In this document: in pieces, positions 1 to 12,009 of the stretch
How the letters are laid out: each line of letters begins with the position of its first letter
Position numbering within the stretch: position 1 is the stretch's first letter
NCBI GenBank assembly: GCA_047495785.1
Contig: JBLDXI010000030.1
Span: 372,001 to 436,000 of the forward strand
Length of the DNA stretch: 64,000 nucleotides
Direction of reading: 5' to 3'
Source: Lepidodermella squamata
Taxonomy: Eukaryota; Gastrotricha
Program-made: the position numbers and the translations under genes
The notes under the pieces: generated by a model
Told to the model about the DNA's origin: nothing
The model's input: only the letters and a program-made list of their open reading frames with translations
Databases searched by the model: none

Positions 1-633
1 TCAACTTCAAGTTCAACACCAAAGACGTCCACACGAACAACCCTTTTTCCAACTTCAACTTCAATTTCAGTTTCAACGAAGTATTACAAATTTGAATATT
101 GGGCGAACATGAGTTTGAAGATATATGGCGATAGAATCTTTATACCAGTCAAAAATTTGACCATTTTCTTCGAACCTTGGGATACAAGTCTAAGCATCTT
201 TGGCTCAGCCAATTTCACTGTTCTAGCGACCTACTTACTACCAGCTATCCAACAGCTAATGAATGAGTCGGTTCTTGCATTGAATTGTCGCATCGTTTCA
301 ATTGAAATCAGAAACTTTCGTAAGGGCAGTATTATAGCTGACTACATCGTTGTTCTGAGGAGTCTAACTCAACTTTCCGAGGAAGAAATAGCCGAAAAGG
401 TTGAATTTGCTAAGTTGCAGCTCCAATCAGCGGTGGATGCTAGGCTATCGAATGAACTTGAAGCATCCCGCTTGAGGGATTTCAAAATCCAGGAGCTAAT
501 TGGACCCGGCGGGCGTGCTGATAAGAAAGACGAAACTCCGAAAGCAAATAACCACGGAGTTCTAATTACTAACAATTATTTTGTGCTAGCATCTTTCTTT
601 GCTCTTTCGATGCTCTTCAAGCGGCAGAAATGA
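1..633 (+). CDS. SEA-domain mucin-like surface protein, 3' part only
   Basis: The reading frame is open from base 1, so the gene starts upstream of the window. The first ~35 codons are a Ser/Thr-rich mucin-like linker, followed by a SEA domain (about codons 36-165) and a short hydrophobic C-terminus (LASFFALSMLF) followed by a basic KRQK, as in GPI-anchored or tail-anchored proteins. The SEA domain has FRKGSIIADYIVVL, which fits the G|S-hydrophobic autoproteolysis site of cleaving SEA domains. It is the final exon of the family whose complete members lie at 917-3917, 4236-7078 and 12528-15453. Function is inferred as an extracellular, probably epithelial, mucin-like protein. Confidence 0.8.
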   Translation, partial: STSSSTPKTSTRTTLFPTSTSISVSTKYYKFEYWANMSLKIYGDRIFIPVKNLTIFFEPWDTSLSIFGSANFTVLATYLLPAIQQLMNESVLALNCRIVSIEIRNFRKGSIIADYIVVLRSLTQLSEEEIAEKVEFAKLQLQSAVDARLSNELEASRLRDFKIQELIGPGGRADKKDETPKANNHGVLITNNYFVLASFFALSMLFKRQK

Positions 634-916
634 ACGAAGTTTCATTCGACGAAATAAATTATGGATCTGAATGCGACCACAATGTTCCTTGTCTATTTTA
701 AGTTGAAGCTAGATTTTTTAATTGGTATCGAACTTTTTCCTTCGTTTTAAAATTTCAACCCTTGATTCAGAGCTGTTCACACGGAATCCCAAAGACTTTT
801 AACGAGAAACAAATTATAGACTTGTTATGCTGCTTTGTTGTCGGCGTAGGCTGGATTACCTTGAAAAATTGCATTGCGAGCTAGAATCTATTGATGGAAG
901 TATAGTTGAATTTCGT

Positions 917-3900
917 ATGGCTTATAAAATCTTCTCATTTGCTTTTACTTGGTTGTTAGCCAGCCTCGTCAAATGTGACATCCAATGCGTGATGAACAGA
1001 ACGGCTATTGCCGACGTCAATATGAAATACTTGGTGAATCACGTCGATGGCTGGCAGGACCTAACCGCATCTTCGCCGACAAATTACCCGGTTGGGACGG
1101 TAATCAAAGCTACATGCTCATCAGAACAAAGTGGTGAGCTTTCCATGATGTGTATGGGCGGAGGCAGCTGGTCGGAACAGCTAACAAACTGCGATAGCAT
1201 CAGTAATTCAATTCTCGAGATACAGATAAATCGAAATAAATTTGTTTTTTCCTCAAGGAACTACTTCATCCACGTGCCGATGGCCGGCCTCCGTCGATGG
1301 GGCATCCATATACGCCATTTCGTCGGATTTCCTAGAATCGTGGATAATAGCAACTAACTTAGATACAACGGACTTCAAGATGTACGATATGATAAAGCGA
1401 ATATGCCCTTCTGGATTATACCGAATTAGCACTTGTATCAACGGACAATTCCTACCGGACCCCTCCGGCTTCCAATGCGATCAAGTTACAGCTATCAGCC
1501 CGTCTAAGCTAGCAGCAAGCTGGCCACTAACTTCTGATACATTGTTATCTGAGATAACTGCATCGGGTATTACATTCGAAGGTTCAAGTGCTGTACCTTC
1601 ACAAGGCTACGGAAGGTTCGGAGAAAATGGATACCAAGTTGGCGGGAATGATGGGCTCAGCCTTATCAGCAGTACCAAGAGGCCATTGTATGGAGACAAT
1701 TGGACGATTTCAATACTCGCGCGCGGGGATTACATTGGAGAGCTCGTGATGCTTCATTTTTTATCGTATAACTACACGATCACTATTGGCAAAGGCAACG
1801 TTTCGGTAACTTTGAAAACCACTCACCAGTACCAGTTCCCGAACCCGAAATTTGGCAATGTTTCTGAATGGGTTCTCTATAAGGTTAGCTTATATCGCAC
1901 AATGCTAACATGCAGTGCAGCCGGTGGGTTGAGCGACATTGCTAGTAAAGGTACGTCATTGTTGGGCCCTTTGCCTTCGATTCCAAGCGAAGATCAGACA
2001 TTCACAATCGGCAGAAAGTAAGTCGACGAGAAATTCTGGTCATTTTTATTTTTTGCAACTATTTGCGAATTATTGCAGAAGTTCATTGCCAGGAACTGTT
2101 GCATGTCTGATGATGTTCAATGCCGGTTATTCCGACCAGAACACGGCCGACGTGCTCTATCAATACTGCTTATCAGGTTTCTTTAACTGATATTTTCTGG
2201 CATTTGATGTAAGGCTCAAAAGTTACTTAAGCATGATCAAAAATTTGAGAGTGAAGCTGTTTGTCGAAATAATGATGGATTCCCAGTGAAAATGAAGTGT
2301 AGATGGAGAATGACTGGTTGATTAGGAATTTTAGAAAAAGCTTGCTTTTATGAAGCTTTCTTTTTTCCCGAATTTTCGTTGACTTTATTTTATTTTTTTT
2401 TATTTTAGTTATAGCAGACAGCAGACTGAGTTAAGATGAATTTAGCGGGTTCCCTGTTCTAGTTTTCGATCACTGAGGCATTTGCCTAACACCGTCAATT
2501 TACTCTTTCCTCTTAGCGATATCAACGCCCTTAGCAAATCCAACCCCCTGCTCGACCTGTGGATGGACCTACGACAGAGGATTGTCCATCAACATAGCTA
2601 ATATACGTAATTCAGTGAAATAAATCCAAAAACGTTTTAATTCAATTTACCTGAAGATCAAGCTATTCTTCGAGGCTCTGCCGTGCTATGGGACAATGGA
2701 ATGTCTATTCGCTTGGCTACTTTTGGAACGCAAGGAGTCGTTTGGTCTCGAACGGTGATTACGAATCATTATCTCATGTATTATGCTCTCCTTACAATAC
2801 ATCTATGAAACAGCCGATTTCACCCAAAGCTGATTGGAGGATTGAGATATACATGGCTTTTGACTTGAACAATACGAGAATGAATATATTTCTCGCAGCA
2901 GCAAGTTGCCTCAACGTAGCACAGCGCAGGCCTGAAGTTGATGATGCGAATCTCGACGTCGATAATTTTTCTGGCCTGTATTTCCAGCGACCGGCGACTG
3001 GTCCATGTGGCGTTTACACCACTTCGACGCCAGTTAACATAAATTCGGCAAACAAGACTGGTAGGACTGAATGGACATGCTCCTGGCAGGGCTTGATCTT
3101 GGAGAAAAAAGGCTCGGTTTTAAAGGCTTACACTAGATCAAATGCACAAGCCAGTTATCTTCTCACCGCTGATGTCACTGCGTTGGATAACATCATCGAT
3201 GATCTATACTTCGGAATAGTTGCTGCCTACGACCCTCATCCTCCACCTTTCACAACCATGGTTTACCTGTACCAAGTAAAATTTTACACAACTAAAGTAT
3301 CATTTACAACTACAACTACGACTACATCACCAACGTCCGAAATGACTACAGCGAAATCTTCAGCTGAACAGTTTTACGAGCTCAGCATGAATTTAAAGGT
3401 TTACGGGGACGAAATTCTGATACCATCAAGCGGCGTCAAATTATCGACGAACCCATGGGATCCAAGCCTTGACCAGCCGGGTTCAGCGAATTTCAAAGCC
3501 CTGGCTGAATTCATGCTGCCAGTCATTTGGGATTTGGCTAATCAAACAGCTGCTATGATGAATAACACACAGGTAGTTGGGGTTAACATTACAGGTTTTC
3601 GAAAAGGCAGCATCATTGCGGATTACATTGTCGTGCTGCGAAGTTTAACGCAATTGACAGAGAGCGAAATAGCGTTGAAAGTATCTATCGCTGTTACGAA
3701 ACTGAAGGAAGTTGTGCTAAAAAAGCTGGCAAATGGCCTTGACGTTTCTCGCCTTGGGGAAGTATCTGTGGTCAAAGTAAATGTCCCCGTGACAGGGCAG
3801 GAACCGCGAATCATCGATTCAAAATCAGAACCAAAAAGCTCCAATGGATCAGTAAGAAAAGCGGCTAACTGTCTCATCTTCGCTTTTGTATGGACCTTTA

Positions 3901-3917
3901 TTGCTATTCTCGAGTAA
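917..3917 (+). CDS. Secreted sushi/LamG-like/SEA mucin-like protein (six exons)
   Basis: Model: 917-1202, 1258-2017, 2079-2176, 2517-2606, 2657-2754, 2814-3917 (811 aa), all GT-AG and phase-consistent. The start at 917 gives a signal peptide (MAYKIFSFAFTWLLASLVKC); an upstream in-frame start at 827 would put ~30 polar residues in front of it. Order: sushi/CCP-like Cys module ending in a W...C motif; a CPSG..C.NGQFLPDPSGF module; a ConA/LamG-like jelly-roll region beginning SKLAASWPLTSDT; a second beta-rich region ending YLYQVKFYTT; a short Thr-rich linker; a SEA domain with FRKGSIIADYIVVL; a hydrophobic tail. Exons 3, 4 and 5 are 98, 90 and 98 bp, the same as in the gene at 4236. Probably cell-surface or secreted. 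Confidence 0.82.
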
Positions 3918-4235
3918 CTCGTGAGGAATGAAGCGTTAGCATTTTATTTGAAGGCCATTTTGCCTGGGCTTCTGTTTTCAGAATAAATGAAAATGTACTC
4001 CGTCTTTTTGCTGCTTCAATAGAAACTTCCAAGTTGGAAAACTCCAATTAATGCAAAAAAGTTGAGTATGAAGTAATGAAATTTGGATGCTAATTGGACA
4101 GTGGAAACGCTGCGAAGAAATAGGAAACTCCAATAGCAAATAATCAAGGGCTTCGAATGCTGAGATCTTTGTTTGCTCTTACAATGCTCTTCAAGCGACA
4201 TAAACGAATGAAACCTCATTCGAGTGAAATGAAAT

Positions 4236-7078
4236 ATGGCTTTCACAAAGTTTCTCGTGTTTAGCTTTGTTTATCTGAGCGTTCAAGCGGACGAAATCTG
4301 TATTTGGAATGCGACCACTGGCATCGGTGCATCCAGGAGCTTGACTTACGCCATAGCTTCTGAATCATTCAACGCCGGAGGTCAAGCCACCTTCCCTCTA
4401 GGAGCGCTGGTTATTGCATACTGCCTTAGTGATTTCAAGATAGTGACTGCTATCAAATGTATGGACGGCGGCTGGTGGACTAAATCTATCACGTCGTGTG
4501 AAAGTTTCAGTAAGTTACTTAATTAAGGTCCTAAAAACTCATGGAACTATCCCTTTCCCTGATGAAGGTTCAGCTTCTGAAATTAACAATCAAACCTGTT
4601 CGTGGCCAGTTACAACGTCATTTACGGGGCACAACTACCTAATTTCTTACGACGACGAAAAAACCTGGATTACCGAGGTCTCGTTAACGGCAAGAGTCCA
4701 CTCTTCGATTGTGAGAGATAACTGCCCATCAGGAGCTTATATTCAATCAACATGCTTGAACGGTCAATTCCTCCCTGACCCGTCTGGTTTCACGTGTGGA
4801 GAGCCAACCGCATCGCCGCCTTCTGGTCTCATTGCATTCTGGCCACTCACCACTGACACTCAATTTCGAGCCATCACGCCTGGAACTCCCGATATGGGTG
4901 CAAGGGGTACTGTCGCCTTGTCTAAGCCAGATCCTAATTACAATCAAACCGGTTACAACTTAGGCGGGGGTAGAGGGACATTGGTTAATATTTACGACCT
5001 ACCTCAACTGGCCGGCTCAAATTGGACCATATCAGTTCTGGCTCGTGGTACGTTTCGAGGCGTACTTGTTGAAGTTGATTACGGCCAAAAGAGTAACACG
5101 ATCACAATCACTAACGCTGGCGCCAAAGCAACCCTCCAGGAAACAACAAGCAATTTCAATTGTGCGGATTGCGGTGTCTATGACGGGTGGTTCCTTTACA
5201 TGATAGGCTATCAATCTGTTCCACAAACGATTTCGCTCGTTGTGAGCAGAGGAGGCACATCCACAATAACGGGCGTCTTCCAGCAGGGTCAAGCAGGAGA
5301 CGGAGTAGTGCCAGCCACCGGGGGAAAACTTCTTTTAGGCGACGTGTAAGTAGTGCAGAATTTCAATATCAATCAATAATTGAAACGACCAAGGTCATCT
5401 GATGCCGGTGAAATGGCCTGCCTAATGAAGTTTGATGCGTATTATTCAGACGCAAATTCAGCTGACATATTGTTCGGCCAATGCTTGAAAGGTTTCGTTT
5501 AATTATTCCATGAACTCAAATTAAATCAGTCTGCAAAACAGCTGTCTCGTCACCGACGTATGTAGCCAATTCCTGCACCACATGTGCCTGGTCCTATGAT
5601 GAAAACCTATCAATTAACATGGCGAATTTCCGTTTGTGATTTTCCCTCATAAAATCCATCCTAATTATAGAAATTTTCAGATAAAGTCTATCGAAGAGGG
5701 GCTGCTACAATCACCCAAAATGGAATGCTGATCCGTCTAGCAGCAATGGGCCAACAAGGCGTAATTTGGTCACCTGTGGTATGAACCTAATATCAAAGCC
5801 ATTATAGATAAGACATACTTTTATTTTCAGTCATTCAGTGCGGCGATAGACTTTCGCGTTGAGTTTCACATTGAAATACCGACAAGCAAGGTCGACCTTG
5901 AATTCTGGTTTGTCGCAAATCCAACCTCTCTCGATCTAGCAAGTGGATCTGACACAAGAGCAGCTTTCAATGTGCGGACGAACGTGTTTGCAGGCATGTT
6001 TGTCGGACGATCAAAAACTGGGGAGTTCCGCGTTGAATATTCCGCAACTCCTATGTCGACTAGCCAAACTACGACAGTGATAGATAACCTAGCATCTGAG
6101 TGCTTGCCCCATGCAATTATTCTAGAAAAAGTCGGCACCGCTTTGAACTTATTCTGCCAACGCGACAACGACGTGGCTTTCATTTTCACCGCTGCAATCG
6201 GGCCTTTCAATTTAATCGCACCAGATGAAATTGTTTTAGGGGTCTATGCTAAATTTGATTACGACACATCGCCTGGTCAGGTTACAGCGTATTTGTATCA
6301 AGTAAAGTTTTATACAAATGGGCCGATTACTACAACATCAACATCCAGCACTACAACCAACTCGGTTTCTTCACCGTCAACATCGTCGGTACCAACATCT
6401 TCATCTACATCTTCTTCAACAGCTGCATCGTCATCTACAGCTTCAACTTTGTCAACTTCAACGATAAGTTCGACGTCTTCTTCAAATCGGCCTGCTGGAT
6501 CTTTTGTTTACGAGTTGAGCATGAATTTAACTATAACTGGGGACACGATTGTCATACCCCAAAGTGGCGATAAAATCAACCTGACAGTCTATTCGAATCC
6601 TTGGGATGCCAGTCTCAACCAGCCAAACTCTCCAACATTCAAAGCTTTGGCTGACTTCATGATGCCACTACTCTGGCAGCTGTCCAACAATTCAGCTCTG
6701 GCCCTGAATTGCCAAGTCCTGTGGATAAACATTGCAAAGTTTCGAAAGGGGAGCATAATCTCGGACTACATCGTCGCGCTCCGAAGTTTGACTCAATTTA
6801 CCGAAAGCGAAATCGCGGATAAAGTTAGAATTGCAACCGAGCGTCTTAAAGCGACTTCTGACTTGAGGCTTGCGAATGGTCTCGACGCCTTGCGTTTGGC
6901 GGAAAATAAAATGAGAGGCGTGACCGGACCTTTGCTATCGAATAGCAATGTGGCAACACAAAACACGCCGACTGGACAAACAGAGGCATCGCAAAATAGC
7001 GCAGCTGTAGCAAAGACGAACACTTGTAAACTTCTCATCTCGCTTTACCTTATTTTTGTCAAATTAAATGATTTTTGA
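4236..7078 (+). CDS. Secreted sushi/LamG-like/SEA mucin-like protein (six exons)
   Basis: Model: 4236-4509, 4574-5345, 5394-5491, 5542-5631, 5681-5778, 5831-7078 (859 aa). Signal peptide MAFTKFLVFSFVYLSVQA, then the same sushi-like, ConA/LamG-like, second beta region, Ser/Thr linker, SEA and hydrophobic tail order as its neighbours. The linker (about 6315-6495) is longer than in the upstream copy and is almost pure Ser/Thr. The SEA domain keeps the cleavage-type motif FRKGSIISDYIVALRS. The C-terminus ends in a hydrophobic stretch (CKLLISLYLIFVKL), suggesting a GPI signal or tail anchor. Intron positions and phases match the paralogues, so the gene arose by tandem duplication. A relic of this 3' end lies at 12010-12225. 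Confidence 0.82.
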
Positions 7079-7173
7079 ATTGAAACGTGGTTATTTTCCT
7101 AGCTTTTGTGCTTGCAGTTAGAAGCGGCTTTTCCTGCCCAGTTGGTTATTTTTTGCCTAGACGGAAAAAGTGA

Positions 7174-7212
7174 TTCTGCCCGATGTTTCTGCCCGCTGTT
7201 TCTGCCCGCTCA
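7174..7212 (+). repeat. Three 13-bp repeats (TTCTGCCCG...) near the left end of the Crypton-like element
   Basis: TTCTGCCCG occurs at 7174, 7187 and 7200, exactly 13 bp apart. Near the other end an inverted copy lies at 9202-9210 and a near-copy at 9218-9226. This could be recombinase binding sites; that role is inference. Confidence 0.6.
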
Positions 7213-7417
7213 AACGATTAGGGTGGATTTTTTATTTTCGAAAATCAATTGATGCTCTCGAAAATTCGGGAAAACCTCTCACCTGAAATAATGTTGCACA
7301 ACTTCAATTTCCGTTCCCAGTCCCTTTACTACAACCTTCAGACTCTGACCAAACGAGTGAACAAGTGAATAACCTTTATTAGAATGTTTAAACTTTAAAA
7401 CAAGTGTTTGGGCCGGA

Positions 7418-8879
7418 TTAATTGTTAATAACGACGGAGCAATTCGAGAAATTGAAGATCGGCATGGGTTTAGCTTGCTTTACGGGTGGCTCATCGCGCG
7501 GGTCATTTTCGACGTTTCGAAGCAGCAGCGTTTGCGAGAAATGCGACTCGGCCACCACCAATCCTTCGGTTGGCTTGATCTCTTGTGCAGACACACCCGA
7601 AACTGCAGCTGATTGTCCATCACCGAAACCGACAGCCAGTTTGTCGCTGATACTTCGTCGTTCAGAGGTGTTGAGTTTGTGGTAACTGTTCAGAGAATCG
7701 ACCGATGCATGACCAGTAATCTGGATGATCTTTCGAGAATCGACACCGAGTTCAGAGAGGGTTGAGACGAGAAACTTTCGAGCCGAGTGGTTCGTGATTC
7801 GTTTGGTAATACCAGCACCGACAGCGGCGTCCTTGAGGAGCGATCCAAGGGGGTTCTTGCCCAAATTTTGGCATTTGTAGAAGAGGCCGTCGGGTCGAAA
7901 TCGGGTCAGGCAACCAACATACATTGGGTCACTCGGGCGCGAAAACTTTCCCGGTCGTTTTGCACAAAAAATAAGGAACAATCGAACCGGGCAGAAAAAG
8001 CCACCGTTCTCGTATGCTCGTGGTGCCAGTTTTGAGTGGGTTGATTCGCCATTCCTGGTTTTAGTCTGTCGCTCGTTGAATTCGAGATACCTGCGACCTC
8101 CAGATTCGGTTTTTAGCTGGACATCACCAAACCTGAAAACGGCCAATTTAACAATTTTTCAATGGCAATCCAACAACCTACTTCATTTGTAGATGTTCAT
8201 CACGGCCACGAAGACCGAAATACACGGTGAAAACCAGCCACAGCATCGTGATCAAACCGATTGGCGTGTCATCAGTCAGCGTTTTCGCCTCACGCATTTT
8301 ATCAACATCTTCTCGTTCTAGGCATTCAGATGCTCGGGCTTTATTTCCCTTTCCAGCACGCTTAGATTCGACAAACTTGGATTTCAGCATTTTCATGCTA
8401 TAGAAGAAATCGACTCTCGCCATGGTGAAGTTGATTTCGTTCTTCGTCACATCGCGGAGATGGCGAATGATGGAGGAATAAATGCCTCGAATCGTTGTCG
8501 GCTCCATCGCGCTACCATCAGTCTTCGTCAACTGCTTGAGAAAAAGAGCGACATAGAGATCCATATCCTTGACCGTAAGCTCAACTAATAGTTGCTCCGA
8601 AATGTGGAATCGCTGCTCGACAAATGCGACAAATCGGCTCCAGTGCTGCTTGGTTTTCTGAGCTGTGCCGTTTGCTTCAAAACCAGCCACGAAATTTTCG
8701 ACTTCTTGAATGAACTCCGACGTATCACCCTCTTCATCGGATTCTTCTTCTTCGATATCAGCATCAAGTTCTCGTTCGAGAAGTCGAATTGGATCGGATT
8801 CTTCGCGCTGTTTCACTTCCACGGAGCCGTCAGCGAGAGCACCGAGGCCCAGGTCGCCAATATCAAAAGTGATCTCCAT
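7418..8879 (-). CDS. Tyrosine recombinase of a Crypton-like element (two exons)
   Basis: Model on the minus strand: exon 1 8879-8182, exon 2 8132-7418, about 470 aa, joined by a 49-bp intron (GTAGGT...TTTTCAG). The join makes a continuous HLQMKFGDVQLKT segment. The N-terminal half has an acidic stretch and a helical core-binding-like region. Catalytic signatures are the first Arg in FGLRGRDEH, HSARK (H-x-x-R), the GHASVDS box and a following Tyr in NSYHKL, the candidate nucleophile. Start chosen at the ATG MEITFDIGD; the longer frame begins at a TTG. It would cut and join DNA for element mobility. Both exons are intact by eye, so it may be functional. Confidence 0.78.
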
Positions 8880-9589
8880 TGAAAATTCGACGGAAATTCG
8901 CAATATTCAATTGATAATAAAACAAGGAAATGAACAACGAACAAAAAAAATTCAAAAAAAAAATTTGCTACAAATTTTAAGCTGGATTTCTTATTTTCGT
9001 TATTAACAACGGTCATCTTTCATACGCACTATACACCATCCCCCATTTTCACTCGTCCGAGTGTCGGATTAACGAAAATAACCAACTGGGAAGGAACAGG
9101 AACTCTTCCCTTGTGTCTCGGGCAAAACCTCGAATTCAGCCCTTGAAAATACCCTCGGGCTTCGCTTCGCTGCGCTCCGCTACGCCCTCGGGCATTTTCA
9201 GCGGGCAGAATTCTCGGTTCTGCCCTCAACACCGGGAAGAATTCCTTAATTTCCTTTATTGATTAAAAGGAAGATTTTCATTACCGTCTGTTTCTCCAGA
9301 TCTAGGGAATTCACATTTATTTTCCATTACGTGCGAATAAAAGACCGTCTGAAAACTTCCATGCTGAGTTCTATTTGCTCATTTGCTTATAATCAAATGG
9401 CATCCGTTTTGGACTATGAATATAGTGCTATGTAGGTTTCTTTGATTGGTAAGTTTCCTCCACCCTGAGTTTTATTTGCTTATTTGTTTATTTGCTTATC
9501 AAGTGCGTATCATCCGTTATGGATTAGTTTAATAGTGCTATGAAATGGGTGTAGGGTGTAGCCATTTTTCGAATATGGGTTTCTTGAAA

Positions 9590-10925
9590 ATGGTTCCGAG
9601 CAGCTTCCTCATGCTTGCAGTGGTACCTTATGCGCTGAGCTACGAGTCGTGCAAATGGACCGCCACGGCCGCAAATGAACTTAAGACGCAAAGTGGAGTT
9701 AATTACTTAGCTCCCCCGGCTGATTTCGACCCAACAAGTGACAAAATCTTCCAATTAGGTAACATCGTAAGTGCACAGTGCAGTTCAACCGGTGTGAATA
9801 CATCGACCAAGTGCCTGGACGGTGGTTGGTGGTCGAAACATGTCCCGGATTGCTCAGCGTTTGGTAAGTACTAGACAATGTTATCGGATTCAGTGTGCGA
9901 CTTTCAGGGGGGATGGGGAGAGGGGGGTCGTCCCCTAGCTCGGCCGGGCCAGACAAAAAAATGAGAATTTATCCCACATGTTCGTTAATTTTAAGAGGTA
10001 TTGGAGCGTGGAGCGTGTTTTAGTGGAAACTCTTCAACATTTTCTCACTTCAGTTTTAGTTGAAATGACTAGTCATTTAGGCAAAAACAGAAAAAAATTC
10101 CATTCCTGGCAGCTCCGGGATCCAAAGGTCGCACCCTGATCGGATAACATCAGACGAGATTTACGATATTGAATTTTAGCTACAAGTGGTAAACAGAGCA
10201 ATCAGACATGCGGCTGGCCTGAATCGCAGCTGCAGGGTCATGTGTACGTGCTAACGAGAGACCTCAACCACTACGTCGAAATCCACGTCAACGTCAACAT
10301 TCACGCTAACATCAAAATCAACATCAGCGCCTTTGTTTCCGATTAGCTCTGCTAAGACTTGGTTCAACTACGAGATTTACGCGACATTGAAGATAGAAGG
10401 CAACAACATTACAATACCTACGTCAAATGTGACAATCTTCACAGATCCGTGGGATCCTGCTTTGAATCAACAGCAGTCAAAAATGTTTATTGCCTTATCA
10501 AACTTCATGATGCCACTAATTTGGGATTTGGCTAACAGAACCGCTCGTAATTTGAATTGCGAGGTCCTTCGGGTTAATATTACCGGCTTTCGAAAGGGTA
10601 GTATCATTTCGGACTATATTGTGGCCCTGCGGAGTTTGACGCAACTGTCTGAGGACGAAATATTAGGGCCAAGGTGGAACAAGCACAGGTGGCACTGAAG
10701 ACTGCTGCAAATGCTAAACTCGCCAACGGCCTGGAAGCATACCGTCTGAGTGAAGTTTCTGTCCAGAAGATTGGCGGTCAGGTTTTGAAAACTCCTGGGG
10801 TCACATCAACTCGAACAATCCAATCGGATCAAGCTAATAACAATAGCAGTAACAATATCAACTTGAACAGCCTTCTGCTATTTGGAGTAATAGCCATTTC
10901 ATCCCGGGCTTACATAACAATATAG
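9590..10925 (+). pseudogene. Internally deleted, frameshifted SEA-mucin family pseudogene
   Basis: Exon 1 (9590-9863, 274 bp) is intact with signal peptide MVPSSFLMLAVVPYALS and the sushi-like module. Exon 2 begins at 10180 and matches the 12858 exon only to about 10263 (TYVLTRDL-type sequence), where it runs straight into Ser/Thr linker sequence in a different (+1) frame. The LamG-like exons are gone. A second frame break lies near 10665-10675, just after the SEA cleavage motif FRKGSIISDYIVALRS. The rest of the SEA domain and the hydrophobic tail follow in another frame to 10925. It is closest to the gene at 12528-15453. Alternative splicing could in principle rescue parts, but a pseudogene is the simplest reading. 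Confidence 0.75.
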
Positions 10926-11050
10926 ACGCTAAACTTTAAGCTATAAGGCTAGGGTTATCACAAAAGATCTGACTTGAGCCTTGATAAATATGGGAGAAAT
11001 CTATAAATAAACGAAGTGCTGTATTCCGATGCAGTTCGGAGCTTGCATAT

Positions 11051-11150
11051 CTATTCGAGTCGACATTTCAAACACGGAGTTATGTTTGGTGCTTTTCATT
11101 AACTTGACTCTCTTCGAATGTCTACGTGCTTCCATTCGGGCGATTTGAGT
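11051..11150 (+). repeat. Left arm of a 100-bp inverted repeat
   Basis: This stretch matches the reverse complement of 11625-11724 with only a few differences (for example cttccattcgggcgattt is exact). The arms enclose a 474-bp spacer that holds a possible minus-strand exon. Confidence 0.7.
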
Positions 11151-11255
11151 TCTCTATATGACGGATATTTACAGTAACATTGCCTTATAGCTTATAGACA
11201 CAGGAGTATATAATTAATTATTAATTGATAATACAAATTTTGGTATATTCATAGA

Positions 11256-11480
11256 TTATTTGGGTTTCGTTTGTTGATAATTTGAGTAAAGGTGACTATT
11301 AACAATTCTGACGCTGTCTTTCAAGGCTTGAGATGCCATTTCGACGGCTTTGACACCGTTGATGCCTAAGTTCTGCAGCATTTTCATAGCTTCAGTAGTT
11401 AATGAACCCCGGGCATCTATGTAGAGACCATGCACTTCGATTGAGTCTAAATTGTAAGCCTCACGACTAATCGCAGCCTG
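11256..11480 (-). CDS. Possible 3' exon of a small unrecognised protein
   Basis: A minus-strand open frame (EAYNLDSIEVHGLYIDARG..., helical, ending in SNYQQTKPK) is preceded by a good acceptor, cactgtttttccag, at about 11481-11494. Read through that point the frame would start from a TTG and look like a signal peptide, but the acceptor makes it more likely to be a downstream exon. The open stretch 11876-11673 on the same strand (VENYQNFVQACGNICDQFE) could be an upstream exon. I recognise no family. The inverted repeat around it suggests the locus has been rearranged. Confidence 0.3.
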   Translation of the reverse strand, partial: QAAISREAYNLDSIEVHGLYIDARGSLTTEAMKMLQNLGINGVKAVEMASQALKDSVRIVNSHLYSNYQQTKPK

Positions 11481-11624
11481 GAAAAACAGTGTTAAGGTTA
11501 AGATGAGCAAATTCAAAGTATTTAGCCATAGTCAAACTAATTTTCGAGATGGGGCAAATGCCTTTGTCGCATTAACGATAGCCTAGTAACGGCGATTTGA
11601 GCTTTCAGCATATGACAATATAAG

Positions 11625-11724
11625 ACTCAAATCGCCCGAATGGAAGCACGTAGACATTCGAAGAGAGTCAAATTAATGAAAAGTACCAAACATAACTCCG
11701 TGTTTGAAATGTCGCCTCGAATAG
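11625..11724 (-). repeat. Right arm of the 100-bp inverted repeat
   Basis: Reverse-complement partner of 11051-11150. It overlaps the end of a minus-strand open frame (11876-11673), so one arm may be a duplicated exon fragment. Confidence 0.7.
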
Positions 11725-12009
11725 CGTTCACAATGTCCAAATATCGTCAAAGCGTCGCTTGCCAGAGCGAAATGCTTGTAATCATCGTCAATAGTTTCAA
11801 ACTGATCGCAGATATTCCCGCATGCTTGAACAAAATTTTGGTAATTCTCGACAGAATTTTGAGCAATTTTGTCCAACTTCGACTATTCAAATAGGCTCAA
11901 GTAGCCCCTATGCGACACCCGGGTCCAAATGAATTTTTTTTTTAATTTAAGCATGACAATTAATGGATTGAGCAAGATGTGATAAAAAATGTGCAAATGT
12001 GCTGATGAA

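Larger units (their letters stand above)
7135..9250 (-). mobile_element. Crypton-like tyrosine-recombinase element (~2.1 kb)
   Basis: Boundaries come from comparison with a paralogous empty site. The flank left of 7135 (ttagaagcggcttttcc) and the flank right of 9250 (ttcctttattgattaaaagg) are contiguous at about 12270-12305 (ttagaattggttttttcc, then tttcttgattaaaaaagg). TTCC is present at both junctions (7131-7134 and 9251-9254), either a short target duplication or microhomology. The element carries one recombinase gene on the minus strand. An inverted repeat cccagttggttatttt occurs at 7137-7152 and 9075-9090, and TTCTGCCCG words cluster near both ends. Classical Cryptons lack TIRs, so the exact class is uncertain. 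Confidence 0.7.

Noticed and set aside
827-916. Upstream start for the SEA-mucin gene
   Set aside because: Would place ~30 polar residues before the signal peptide; the paralogues start at the signal peptide.
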